A stretch of 64,000 nt of DNA from Nonomuraea longispora (lineage in GTDB: Bacteria; Actinomycetota; Actinomycetes; Streptosporangiales; Streptosporangiaceae): the NCBI RefSeq assembly GCF_004348345.1, contig NZ_SMJZ01000004.1, positions 1-64,000 of the forward strand. Reading direction: 5' to 3'. The position numbers and the translations under genes were made by a program. How positions within the stretch are numbered: position 1 is the stretch's first letter; each line of letters opens with the position of its first letter. Below the pieces are notes generated by a model. The model was not told the DNA's origin and made no database searches. It was given only the letters and a program-made list of their open reading frames with translations. This document shows, piece by piece, positions 48,372-56,904 of the stretch.

Positions 48372-49118
48372 ATGGCCAGGGCAGCCAAGCCGCGCGAGAA
48401 CAAAGACAAGAAGGCGCGCGACCTGCCGACGGGCATCGCGCTGCTGTGGGGCGAACAGGACCAACCCGCCCGCGGACCCAAGCCCAGCCTCACGCCCCAG
48501 CGCATCGCCCAGGCCGCCGTGACCCTCGCCGACGCCGAAGGGCTGGAGACCGTCTCGATGAACAGGGTCGCCGCCGAATTCGGCGTCTCGGCCATGGCCC
48601 TGTACCGCTACGTGCCCGGCAAGACCGAACTCGTCGAGTTGATGGTCGAAGCCGTCCTCTCCGAACCTCCCGACCTGTCGGCCGCCAGCTCCGGCTGGCG
48701 AGCTCGGCTTTCCACGTGGGCCCACCGCCAGTGGGCGGTCTACCAGGCCCACCCCTGGCTGCTGGCCGCCACCGCCATGCGCCGGCAGATCATGGGCCCC
48801 CACCAGCTCGCCTGGATGGACGCCGCACTTGCCGCCCTGGAACCGACCGGCCTGACCGCCGGCCAACGCCACCAGGTCTTCCTCCTGGTCGCTGGGCAGG
48901 TACGCAACCTCGCCCAGCAACGGGCCGACTTCGACGAGGACCACAACCGCGAATGGGGCCGCCTGACCAGCGAACTACTCAACCGCCACAGCGATCGCTT
49001 CCCCGCCCTGACCAAGGCGATCGCCGACGGCGCATTCACCCCCACCGAGCTCGATCCACTCGACTTCGGCCTTGATCGCATCCTCGACGGCGTCCAGGTG
49101 CTCATCGACCGCGCCTAG
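48372..49118 (+). CDS. TetR family regulator with TetR_C-type ligand domain
   Basis: A 248-residue regulator with a basic N-terminal arm (MARAAKPRENKDKKARD), HTH at about residues 45-90 (VSMNRVAAEFGVSAMALYRYVPGK), and a C-terminal domain of the tetracycline-repressor class (WAVYQAHPWLLA; LLVAGQVRNLAQQ). GAGGAGCGACC precedes ATG 48372. Divergent from the hydrolase at 47180, which it probably controls through the TAAAC/GTTTA sites. Confidence 0.93.
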   Translation: MARAAKPRENKDKKARDLPTGIALLWGEQDQPARGPKPSLTPQRIAQAAVTLADAEGLETVSMNRVAAEFGVSAMALYRYVPGKTELVELMVEAVLSEPPDLSAASSGWRARLSTWAHRQWAVYQAHPWLLAATAMRRQIMGPHQLAWMDAALAALEPTGLTAGQRHQVFLLVAGQVRNLAQQRADFDEDHNREWGRLTSELLNRHSDRFPALTKAIADGAFTPTELDPLDFGLDRILDGVQVLIDRA

Positions 49119-49279
49119 CGAGCACCACCCCCCTACGATCGCTGACCCGCTGACGCAGCTGCGGCGCAGGTGAACGACGGCATCCGTCGGCAGCCCGAGC
49201 CGAGCGACAAGAACTCGCGCAGACCAACGTGATTTGGGCTCATCAGCGTGACTCTTGGTCCCTGTAGCGCCAAGATCGG

Positions 49280-49832
49280 GTCCGATCCTCCCCGGAGGCC
49301 CACAGCGCCTGCCACGCCGCCGGCAGATCGCCGTGGTGCTCGCGTACTCGTGGCCGACCTGCAGCGACACGAACCGCTCGGGCGTCCATCTCCTGGACCG
49401 TCAGCACGGTGCGGCGCTGGGCGGGCTGCCGCGTGAGGCCTTGCCGTAGCGGACGTATAACCCGCCAAACTGCCGGAACTGGGGCATTTTCGGGGGGCGC
49501 CGCAGATCTCCCAGATCCAGCATGCGGGCCTCGTTGCGGCGCAGGCCGAACGCGTAGATGGTCTTGAGCAGGGCTGCGTCCCGCCGCGCGGTGAGGCTGC
49601 CTTTGCGACCGAGGGCCTGGGTCTGCTCGACCCGTGCGTCGACGGCGTCGAACAGGGCCTGGACCTCATCGAAGGTCAACGGGCGCCGTCCCGGCTGCCC
49701 CTCGTACTCGGCGACGTGCGCGACCCGGTTGTCCTCGGTGAAGATCTGCTGCGGTGTCACCCCGAAGCGGCGTTCGCACTTGGTGAACTCCAGCAGCCGC
49801 CGCCCCAGTGGGTACCGCTCTCCACTTGCCAA
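49280..49832 (-). pseudogene. Tyrosine recombinase catalytic-domain remnant
   Basis: The frame from 49832 has RRPLTFDEVQALFDAVDARV, then AALLKTIYAFGLRRNEARMLDL with the first catalytic Arg, and LYVRYGKASRGS. After a frame change come RRTVLTVQEMD and directly FVSLQVGHEYASTTAI, which carries the HxxR-region end, so the segment with the second Arg is deleted. Family as at 42724. The piece 49119-49279 shows nothing clear. Confidence 0.68.
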
Positions 49833-49835
49833 GTA

Positions 49836-49868
49836 TTAAACATACGTTTAAATTCCTAAACATGTGTT
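49836..49868. promoter_or_regulatory. Palindromes overlapping the TetR start
   Basis: TTAAAC-ATAC-GTTTAA (49836-49851) and AAACATGTGTT (49858-49868), the latter containing the ATG start codon at 49862. The likely autoregulatory operators; no ribosome-binding site is present between them and the ATG. Confidence 0.6.
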
Positions 49869-50506
49869 CAGCATCGCCGGACCTGACCGCCCAGGCCAAG
49901 ATCCGCAACGCGGCCATCGCACACTTCGCTCGGGACGGCTTCCAGAAGGCCAACCTGCGCGCCGTCGCAGCCACCGCCGGAGTGAGCCCCGGCCTGGTCA
50001 TCCATCACTTCGGCAGTAAGGAAAGGCTCCGGAGCGTCTGTGACGACCACGTCCTGCGCATCTTGATCCAGCGGGCCGACAACGCCCGGCCCAGCGGCAT
50101 GCAGGACCTCTTTCGCGAATACCTATCCAACCCGGAGGAATACCGCCTCCAGGTGCAGTACATGCTGCGTGCGATCGAGGAGGACACCCCCGCCGCAGCC
50201 ACGTTCGTCGACACGCTGGTGGCGGAGTCCGAGGAGATCCTGCGGGCCGGTATCGCCGACGGCTCGATGCGACCTTCCTCGGACGTGCGGGCGCTGGCGG
50301 TGCTAACCGTGCTCAACAGCGTGGCCACGCTCACCATGCCGCCGCCCCTGGCGCGGGCGCTGGGCTACGAGCGGTTCGGCCCCGACCTGCTACGCCGCCT
50401 CGCCCTGCCCACGCTGGAGCTCTACACCCACGGGCTGTTCACCAACGACACCGCGCTGAAGGCAGCCCGGACCGCGCTGGATGAGTCACCACAGAAAAGG
50501 GACTGA
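49862..50506 (+). CDS. TetR family regulator, probably leaderless
   Basis: A 214-residue regulator: HTH at about residues 10-55 (IRNAAIAHFARDGFQKANLR; GVSPGLVIHHFGSKERL), helical ligand domain after it. ATG 49862 lacks a ribosome-binding site and lies in an AT-rich palindromic region. It precedes the methyltransferase by four bases, so the two are co-transcribed. Confidence 0.9.
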   Translation: MCSASPDLTAQAKIRNAAIAHFARDGFQKANLRAVAATAGVSPGLVIHHFGSKERLRSVCDDHVLRILIQRADNARPSGMQDLFREYLSNPEEYRLQVQYMLRAIEEDTPAAATFVDTLVAESEEILRAGIADGSMRPSSDVRALAVLTVLNSVATLTMPPPLARALGYERFGPDLLRRLALPTLELYTHGLFTNDTALKAARTALDESPQKRD

Positions 50507-50510
50507 CACG

Positions 50511-51332
50511 ATGGCCATCACCCTCCCCGACCTCACCCCGCTGGAGAACACGCTCTGGCTGACCCTGGCAGGCAAGGCGCTCGACTACCAGGCCAAACAC
50601 CCGATCCTGCACGACAAGACCGCATACGACATCGTCAGGAAGCTCGACTACGACGCCGGGCAGTTCAAGCTCTCCGCCAGCCCCGTCGTGGGCATCGCGC
50701 ACCGCTCCCTGGTCATGGACAACATCGTGCGCCAGTTCATCGCCAAAAATCCCGACGCCGTCGGGCTCGACCTGGGCGCCGGACTCGACACCCGCGTCTA
50801 CCGCGTCGACCCGCCCACCACCGTCGAGTGGTACGACGTCGACCTGCCCGGCGTGGCCAAGACCAGGCAACTACTACTCCCCGAACGCCCCCACCTCCAC
50901 ACCATCGGCTCCGACCTCAACGACCCCCGATGGATCAGCGAAGTCCCCGCCGACCGCCCCGCCGTGATCGTCGCCGACGGCCTGATCGGGTTCCTGTCCA
51001 AGGAGGAACTGGCCACGCTCCTCGACCGCCTCATCCGCCACTTCCCCGCAGGCGAGATCTGCTTCAACGGCTACACGAGGTTCCACGTCTGGGCGGCCAA
51101 GAAGTACGCCGGCACCCAGTCCGTCGTCCCCTTCCTGAGGTCTCCCGGCTTCGACACCCCGCAGGACATCGAGCGCCTGGAACCCCGCCTGAAGCTGGTA
51201 CGCGAAATTCTGCTGGGCCGCGAGCCCGAAGTAGCCGACTACCCGTGGACGACCCGCCTGGCCAACTTCCTGACCGCCTGGAGCATCTCCATCTCACGCA
51301 AGGGCACCGCCGTTCAGCACTACCGCTTCTAG
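50511..51332 (+). CDS. Leucine carboxyl methyltransferase-family (LCM/PPM) SAM methyltransferase
   Basis: A 273-residue methyltransferase: TLWLTLAGKALDYQAKHPIL start, GLDLGAGLDTRVYRV with the SAM-binding GAGLDTR motif at about residues 86-95, and DVDLPGV and DGLIGFLSKEEL, all hallmarks of the LCM/O-methyltransferase (YktD/Omt) family used in polyketide and other secondary metabolism. AAAAGGG precedes ATG 50511. Co-transcribed with the TetR regulator. Confidence 0.92.
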   Translation: MAITLPDLTPLENTLWLTLAGKALDYQAKHPILHDKTAYDIVRKLDYDAGQFKLSASPVVGIAHRSLVMDNIVRQFIAKNPDAVGLDLGAGLDTRVYRVDPPTTVEWYDVDLPGVAKTRQLLLPERPHLHTIGSDLNDPRWISEVPADRPAVIVADGLIGFLSKEELATLLDRLIRHFPAGEICFNGYTRFHVWAAKKYAGTQSVVPFLRSPGFDTPQDIERLEPRLKLVREILLGREPEVADYPWTTRLANFLTAWSISISRKGTAVQHYRF

Positions 51333-51424
51333 GGACTCCAGAGGCACCGAGGTGACCGCCGAGGACCGGCGGCTGCTGGAGGATCGTGGGCGCTTCCTGG
51401 CGGGCGGCCCAACAGCCGGCCGTC

Positions 51425-51547
51425 GCCCAGGCGTTCACCGGACACCGATGGGAGGCGCCGCGGTTGCTGGCTGCGATGCCGGAGGCGGACGACTTCTACT
51501 TGGCCCTCCGTTCCCGAAGCTGGCCCCAGCCCAAAGTAGCTGAGTGA
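51425..51547 (+). pseudogene. FAD-dependent monooxygenase remnant
   Basis: AQAFTGHRWEAPRLLAAMPE and ADDFYLAL match the region before the second FAD-contact motif in class A flavin monooxygenases. The similarity ends at the dispersed repeat at 51512. No other part of the gene is seen. Confidence 0.55.
51512..51544. repeat. Dispersed repeat, copy 2
   Basis: Matches 46657-46690 (see that entry). It starts where the monooxygenase remnant diverges from its family. Confidence 0.4.
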
Positions 51548-51610
51548 GTGATAACGATCACGGATCGTGGTCGTTCGAACTGTGACCACTCCAGTTCACG
51601 CAGGGAGCTC

Positions 51611-51860
51611 ATGCGCCACGACCCGGCCATCAACTACGGCGACATCGAGGTTCCGCCGGCACAACCTGGTGAGTTCCTGCTGATGGACGAGCCGCGGCAG
51701 GGGCACTACCGTAAGCCGCTGGTGGGCAAGTTCACCGTACGGCGGATGCGGCTGCTCACAGCGATAAGGATCTGATGACCGGTCCTGCTGGTCGCCGGGC
51801 TCGACACCACCGCGAACATGCTGGCCCCGAGAACTTTCGCGCTGCTGCAAAATGCAAGAG
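51611..51860 (+). pseudogene. Cytochrome P450 remnant with internal deletion
   Basis: ATG 51611 begins RHDPAINYGDIEVPPAQPGE, then LLMDEPRQGHYRKPLVGKFT and VRRMRLLT, the C-helix region of a CYP105-like P450. It then jumps to LLVAGLDTTANMLA, the I-helix motif (AGLDTT for AGHDTT), and stops being P450-like soon after. About 150 residues between the two and the heme domain are missing. The DNA 51861-52012 shows nothing clear. Confidence 0.65.
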
Positions 51861-52012
51861 GAGAAAGGTGGCGCCGGGTGGAAGCGGTCAGCCCGCATTG
51901 GCCACGTACTGCTGGACCGGACGGCATCGGCGACGCGGTCACTCTCGCCGCCGATGCCGTCCAGAGATATCCCGGCGTTCCTTCCCCAACAGGGGATGGA
52001 AGCGCGCGGCTG

Positions 52013-53626
52013 TCACTTCTCGATGGGGATGCCCTCCAGGAGGCCGAAGCCGCCGCCGTTGAAGGTCAGCTCCGTGGTCTCCTCGGGAGGGGCCGGGATG
52101 TAGAAGTAGCCGTACTGGGTTGACCCCGAGGCCAGCGCGGCTGGCCAGAGCCGTGAGCCCACGCGGTCCACGTAGGACTTCTCCTGGCCGTTGTACACCT
52201 GGGGGTAGATGGTTCCGGTCTTCGGTTCGAAGGCGCTGAACTCGAAGGAGCCTTCGGTGCCGAAGGGGTTGTTCCCCGGCAGGTCGTCGCCCTGGTGGGT
52301 GGTCCGGAACCGCGCCACCAGGTATGCGCCGTCCCGGTAGAACGGGTAGACCTGCAGCTTCCAGGAGTGTTCCTGGTTTCCGCTGAAGAAGTATTTCTGG
52401 TCGAAGGTGGCTTCGGCGGCGGGCTTGGCGTGGGTGAGGGAGTGGAAGCTCGCGGGCGGCGCGGCGTCGGCGGGGTTGACGGTGAGCGTTTTGGTCTCGG
52501 TCTCCGGTTCGTCCTCGGGCTCGGGTTCGGCTGCCACGTCCTTCTTGAAGGTGTAGGAGATCTCGACGCGGCGGTTCTGGGAACGGGCCCAGGCGTCGTC
52601 GTCGCCGCCTTCGGCCTCGGCAGGGTCGGTGGAGCCTTTGCCTCGCGTCTTGTACTCGTAGTCGGAGCCGAGTTCGGTTGCGAGCAGGTCGCGTACGGCG
52701 TCGGCGCGGTCCTCAGAGAGGGTCTGGTTGTAGCGGTCGGTGCCGACTCCGTCGGTGTGGCCGGTGATGGTGATGGGCGGCTTGTCAGGGTCGGCGCGCT
52801 CGCGGGTCTCCTTGATGACGTCGCCGAGGACGCCCTTGGCGTGCCTGCTCAGGTCGGCCTTGTCGAAGGCGAAGAGCACATCGGCGCGCAGCGCCACCGT
52901 TTCGCGGTCGGAGTCGGTCTCCCGGCGGCCGACCACGGTCTCCACCTGGGAGACGAGCTTGGTGATGACCGGCTCCTCGTCTGGTTCGCCGGTGGTGACC
53001 GGGACCATGACGTTCTCGCCCTTGCGCGGCCATCCCTCGGCGCGTTCCTCCGGCAGGGCCGACGGATAGTTCTGCGGTTTTCCCTGCACGACCGGGACAC
53101 CGGCGAACTCGCCGATGCCGCCGGGGCCCTCGACGGTGACCCGCTGCGGGGATCCCTCCAGCGGCGGCAGGAAGGCCACCAGCGTGTAGGTGACGCCGGG
53201 CTGCCAGAGCTCCTCTTCGTAAAAGTCCCAGATGTCGGAGCCGATTTTCTCGTACGGCGTGTAGCGCAGTTGCTGGACCGGGTCCAGGACGCGGAAGAAG
53301 TGCTGGACGCTCATCGCGTTGTCATTCTTGCCGACGTCCGCGATAGGCCGGTCCGCGAGGCTGGTGTACTCGACGGTGAGCCTGGTCATGCCGTCGACCG
53401 CGGCGAGTTCGGCGATCTTCACGCGTGCGTTCTGGTGAGCGCTCCAGCTTCCGACGAACCCCTCCTTGACGAATGCGGCCGCGGGGGCGCTGCTGCTGTC
53501 AGTGCTCTGCTTTGGTTTGGGCGTCCCGGACGCGGCGGGTTCGTCGTTTCCTCCGGCGAGGCCGCATCCTCCCAGCGTCAGTGCCGCTAGGGCGGACATC
53601 ACGGTCGTCGAGGTGGTGCGCCTCAC
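52013..53626 (-). CDS. Lipoprotein with OmpA-like C-terminal domain
   Basis: A 537-residue exported lipoprotein: signal peptide with lipobox LGGC (Cys21), a Ser/Pro linker, a beta-rich domain with a DUF4352-like look (about residues 50-150), and an OmpA-type peptidoglycan-binding domain at about residues 245-365 (LFAFDKADLSRHAKGVLGD; TITGHTDGVGTDRYNQTLSE; SQNRRVEISY). A second beta domain (about 400-535) follows an acidic EPEPEDEPETET linker. It would tether the outer membrane leaflet side to the cell wall. GGAGTTTTT precedes GTG 53626. Confidence 0.88.
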   Translation of the reverse strand: MRRTTSTTVMSALAALTLGGCGLAGGNDEPAASGTPKPKQSTDSSSAPAAAFVKEGFVGSWSAHQNARVKIAELAAVDGMTRLTVEYTSLADRPIADVGKNDNAMSVQHFFRVLDPVQQLRYTPYEKIGSDIWDFYEEELWQPGVTYTLVAFLPPLEGSPQRVTVEGPGGIGEFAGVPVVQGKPQNYPSALPEERAEGWPRKGENVMVPVTTGEPDEEPVITKLVSQVETVVGRRETDSDRETVALRADVLFAFDKADLSRHAKGVLGDVIKETRERADPDKPPITITGHTDGVGTDRYNQTLSEDRADAVRDLLATELGSDYEYKTRGKGSTDPAEAEGGDDDAWARSQNRRVEISYTFKKDVAAEPEPEDEPETETKTLTVNPADAAPPASFHSLTHAKPAAEATFDQKYFFSGNQEHSWKLQVYPFYRDGAYLVARFRTTHQGDDLPGNNPFGTEGSFEFSAFEPKTGTIYPQVYNGQEKSYVDRVGSRLWPAALASGSTQYGYFYIPAPPEETTELTFNGGGFGLLEGIPIEK

Positions 53627-53717
53627 AAAAACTCCACTTCATCCGGTATAGGGCTAACCGGCTACTAACGAAGACGGTGACCATACCGTTCACTGTCGGA
53701 AACTTTGACACCCAAGC

Positions 53718-53985
53718 CTACGTCCAGCCCGCGCACTGTCGCGGGGCATGCAGGAGGTATCGCTGGGCGAGCGGCCGCCGATCTGGACGTGGCGGCGGGT
53801 CCTGCCCGTCGTGGGCGGCGACGGACAGCGCGTGGCGCGGCCGTCGCAGGTCGACCTCCTCCAGTTCAATGACGCGCCCCGAGGTGCTCTCGTCGCAGAT
53901 GGGCGACCGGGGCCGGGGCAGGAGGGCACGGGCGAGCGCCGCGCGCTGGAACTCGCCGCCGGACAGGCGGTGCGGGCGGTGCCGT
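53718..53985 (-). pseudogene. ABC transporter ATPase remnant
   Basis: PHRLSGGEFQRAALARALLP followed by RPRSPICDESTSG is the signature and Walker B region of a peptide/nickel-type ABC ATPase. What follows is degenerate (RRPRHALSVAAHDGQ), and no Walker A region is found upstream. A decayed fragment. The rest of 53627-54112 has no other feature. Confidence 0.6.
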
Positions 53986-54112
53986 TCGCCTTGAGATGCT
54001 CGGCTGGTACGAAGCACCCCAGATCCGTGCGGCTGACTGAACACTCCGGGCGTGAATGGGAAGCCGACACTACGCCAGATCGAACCTACCAAGACCTACT
54101 GTGCCGGCCGGG

Positions 54113-55315
54113 TCAAGGTCTGCGGATGATGCGGCCGGACTGGATGACGTATTTCGGTGGACGGGTGCCGATGATTTCGGGGTCCTCGGCGGCATCGCCC
54201 TCATAGATCACGAGGTCGGCCAGCTTGCCCGGCTCGATCGTGCCGACCCTGTCGGAGATGCGCAGGAGTTCGGCATTGACGCGTGTGGCCGACTCAATGG
54301 CGTTGGCGAGGCCGATCTCCTTGGCCATCAGGTAGATCTGGCGGGCCCTGGTGCGCTGCTCAGTACCGATGAGGTCGGCGCCGGAGCCGAGCGATACCCC
54401 CAGGTCGTGCAGCATCGTGAGGGAGCGGCGTTGTTCGGTGTGCAGGTGGTCGAGGTCGTCGAGTAGATGGTCAGGCACGCCCCAGGCGGCGGGGTCGGAG
54501 GCGAGGATCTCGTCTACCGCGAGCGTCGGCACGACGGTGGAGCCGCTGCGCTGCAACGCGGACGCGGTTTCCTCATCGATCATCGACGCGTGTTCGAAGG
54601 AGCGGACGCCGGCTTCCAGGGCGCGCAGCAGGCCGGTGTCGGTGTGGGCGTGCACGGTGACGTACGAGCCGTGGCTCTGGGCCTCGTCCTGGGCCGCGCG
54701 GATCTCCTCGACGGTGAACTGGGGTGACTCCAGCGGGTCGCCCTCGGACAGGACACCGCCAGTCACGAACATCTTGATCTGGGTGGCGCCGCGGCGGAAC
54801 TGGTTGCGCACGGCGGCTCTGACCTGGTCGGGGCCCGTGCACAGGGCGTGATTGCGGACCAGGCCACCGCCAAGGCCGGGATTGTCCGGCTCGTCGGAGA
54901 ACTTCGGCCGCATGTCGCCGTGCCCACCGATTTGCGAGAGGATCTGCCCGCTCGGATGTACGCGCGGGCCATTTATCAGGCCGGCCTTGATGGCCTTGAG
55001 GACACCGCCGTCGATGCCGCCGAGGTCGCGCAGGGTCGTGAAGCCCTGGTCGAGGGATTCTCGCAGGTTCCTGAAGACATAGCCCGCCTGCTCGGCCGCC
55101 GACCAGGACGCCTGGCCGTACAACGAGAGCAAGCCCACGTGCGCGTGCGCGTCGATGAAACCGGGCAGTACGGTATGCCCGTCGAGGTCGAGCACCTCGT
55201 CGGCGGGTCCTGAGCCTGTGTCGATGACGTCGTCGTGCAGCCGGAGATCGGCACGGTGGGGGTCGCGGCCGGTCGAATCGAAGACCGTCGCGCCGCGCAG
55301 TCCGATGACGCTCAT
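54113..55315 (-). CDS. Metal-dependent amidohydrolase (imidazolonepropionase/prolidase-like)
   Basis: A 400-residue amidohydrolase-superfamily enzyme: metal-binding HxH in GFIDAHAHVG at about residues 55-64, a likely carbamylated Lys in IKMFVTGG, further metal His in YVTVHAHTD and FEHASM, and the catalytic Asp in LGSGADL. The C-terminal GTIEPGKLADLVI closes the composite beta-sandwich. Such enzymes hydrolyse cyclic amides or X-Pro dipeptides. The ATG overlaps the ATPase stop (TGATG), and GGAGG lies eight bases upstream. Last gene of the seven-gene operon. Confidence 0.92.
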   Translation of the reverse strand: MSVIGLRGATVFDSTGRDPHRADLRLHDDVIDTGSGPADEVLDLDGHTVLPGFIDAHAHVGLLSLYGQASWSAAEQAGYVFRNLRESLDQGFTTLRDLGGIDGGVLKAIKAGLINGPRVHPSGQILSQIGGHGDMRPKFSDEPDNPGLGGGLVRNHALCTGPDQVRAAVRNQFRRGATQIKMFVTGGVLSEGDPLESPQFTVEEIRAAQDEAQSHGSYVTVHAHTDTGLLRALEAGVRSFEHASMIDEETASALQRSGSTVVPTLAVDEILASDPAAWGVPDHLLDDLDHLHTEQRRSLTMLHDLGVSLGSGADLIGTEQRTRARQIYLMAKEIGLANAIESATRVNAELLRISDRVGTIEPGKLADLVIYEGDAAEDPEIIGTRPPKYVIQSGRIIRRP

Positions 55316-56904
55316 CAGTTGTTCCTCCATGGGTCGGGGATCGCGCCCAGCAGTCGCTTGGTGTGGGGGTGCACCGGATTTTCGAAGAGGTCCTCCGGCG
55401 TGCCGTACTCGACGATCCGCCCTTCGAACAGCACCGCGATGCGGTCGCAGAAATATCTGGCCACTGCCAAGTCATGCACGATGAACAGGTATGCGGTGCC
55501 CAGCGCGAGTTGTTCCTCGCGTAGCAGGTCGAGCACTTGGGCGCGGACTGACACGTCGAGCGCGGAGATCGGCTCGTCCAGAACGGTCAGGGCGGGGCCG
55601 AGAATGAGCGCCCGCGCGATGGCGACCCGCTGCCGCTGGCCGCCTGACAAGTTGCGTGGCACCCGTTCCAGGTATTCCGTGCCCAGACCCATACCGTCGA
55701 GCATCGCGGCGGCGCGTGTTCGGGCAGCGGCGCGGTCGGCGAGCCCGTGGACGATCAGCGGCTGGGCCACGATGTCCTGGATCTGCATGTGCGGGTCGAG
55801 CGAGCTGAACGGATCCTGGAACACCATCTGGATGTCGCGGCGCAGCTCACGCAGGCGCTTTGATCTGGCGCGGCCGAAGTCGGCCCCGGCCAGTTCGACG
55901 GTGCCGCCCGACGGGGTCTCCAGCCGGATGATGGTCCTGGCCAGGGTGGACTTGCCCGCGCCCGACTCGCCGACGATGCCCACGGTCTCCCGCGCGTGGA
56001 TCGCCAGGTCCACGTCCTCCAGCACGGTCGTCCTGCCGTACTGCTTGCGCAGGCCGGTGACGCGCACGACCGGCTCTGTCTCCACCTGGTAGTCGAACTC
56101 GGGTCCCGGCCTGCGGTCGCCGGCGCGCGGGATGCAGTCGAGCAGGTGACGGGTGTAGTCCTCGCGTGGAGCGGAGAAGAGTTGCCGTGCGGTGCCGGTC
56201 TCGACGATCTCCCCGGTCTTCATCACCACGACCTCGTCGCAGAACTCCGCGACGACGCCGAGATCGTGGGTGACCAGGATGACCGACATGCCGTGCCGGT
56301 CCGCGGTCGTCTTGAGCAGGTCGAGCACCTGGGCCTGGGTGGTCACGTCGAGCGCGGTGGTCGGCTCGTCCGCGATCAGGACGTCGGGTTGGTTGGCGAT
56401 GGCGATGGCGATGAGCACTCGTTGGCGCATGCCGCCGGAAATCTCGTGCGGGTACTGCTCAAGCCGGCGTTCGGCGTCGTTCACGCCGACCTCGTTCAGC
56501 AGCGTGACGCACCGTTTCCGCACCTCGGGCCTGGGCAGCTTCTTGTCGTGCTGGACGATCACCTCGGCGATCTGCTTGCCGATCCGTTTGACCGGGTCCA
56601 GGGAGGTGAGCGGGTCCTGGAACACCAGGGAGACGACCCTGCCGCGCAGGTCATTCATCTCCTTGTCGGTCCGCTGGACCACGTCGGTGCCGAGCAGCGT
56701 GATCCGCCCGTCGGTCACCCTGCCCTCAGATGGCAGCAGCCCGAGTATCGCGCGGGCGATGGTCGATTTGCCGGAGCCTGACTCGCCGACGACGCCAAGG
56801 CGTGAGCCGCGGCGTAGCTGGAAGGAGACACCGTGCACGACCTCCGTGCCGCCGTACGCGACGCGCAGCCCGTCGACGTTCACTACTGTTGCGCTCTGTG
56901 TCAT
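55315..56904 (-). CDS. Fused double ATPase of a peptide/opine-type ABC importer
   Basis: A 529-residue protein with two complete ATP-binding cassettes, equivalent to DppD and DppF fused: Walker A GESGSGKST near residue 40 and GESGAGKST near residue 315; signatures ISGGMRQRVLIA and LSGGQRQRVAIARAL; Walker B VLIADEPTTALD and LTVLDEPISALD. The first cassette lacks the Fe-S cysteines of some DppD proteins. It powers the two permeases with which it overlaps by four bases (ATGA). Confidence 0.95.
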   Translation of the reverse strand: MTQSATVVNVDGLRVAYGGTEVVHGVSFQLRRGSRLGVVGESGSGKSTIARAILGLLPSEGRVTDGRITLLGTDVVQRTDKEMNDLRGRVVSLVFQDPLTSLDPVKRIGKQIAEVIVQHDKKLPRPEVRKRCVTLLNEVGVNDAERRLEQYPHEISGGMRQRVLIAIAIANQPDVLIADEPTTALDVTTQAQVLDLLKTTADRHGMSVILVTHDLGVVAEFCDEVVVMKTGEIVETGTARQLFSAPREDYTRHLLDCIPRAGDRRPGPEFDYQVETEPVVRVTGLRKQYGRTTVLEDVDLAIHARETVGIVGESGAGKSTLARTIIRLETPSGGTVELAGADFGRARSKRLRELRRDIQMVFQDPFSSLDPHMQIQDIVAQPLIVHGLADRAAARTRAAAMLDGMGLGTEYLERVPRNLSGGQRQRVAIARALILGPALTVLDEPISALDVSVRAQVLDLLREEQLALGTAYLFIVHDLAVARYFCDRIAVLFEGRIVEYGTPEDLFENPVHPHTKRLLGAIPDPWRNN

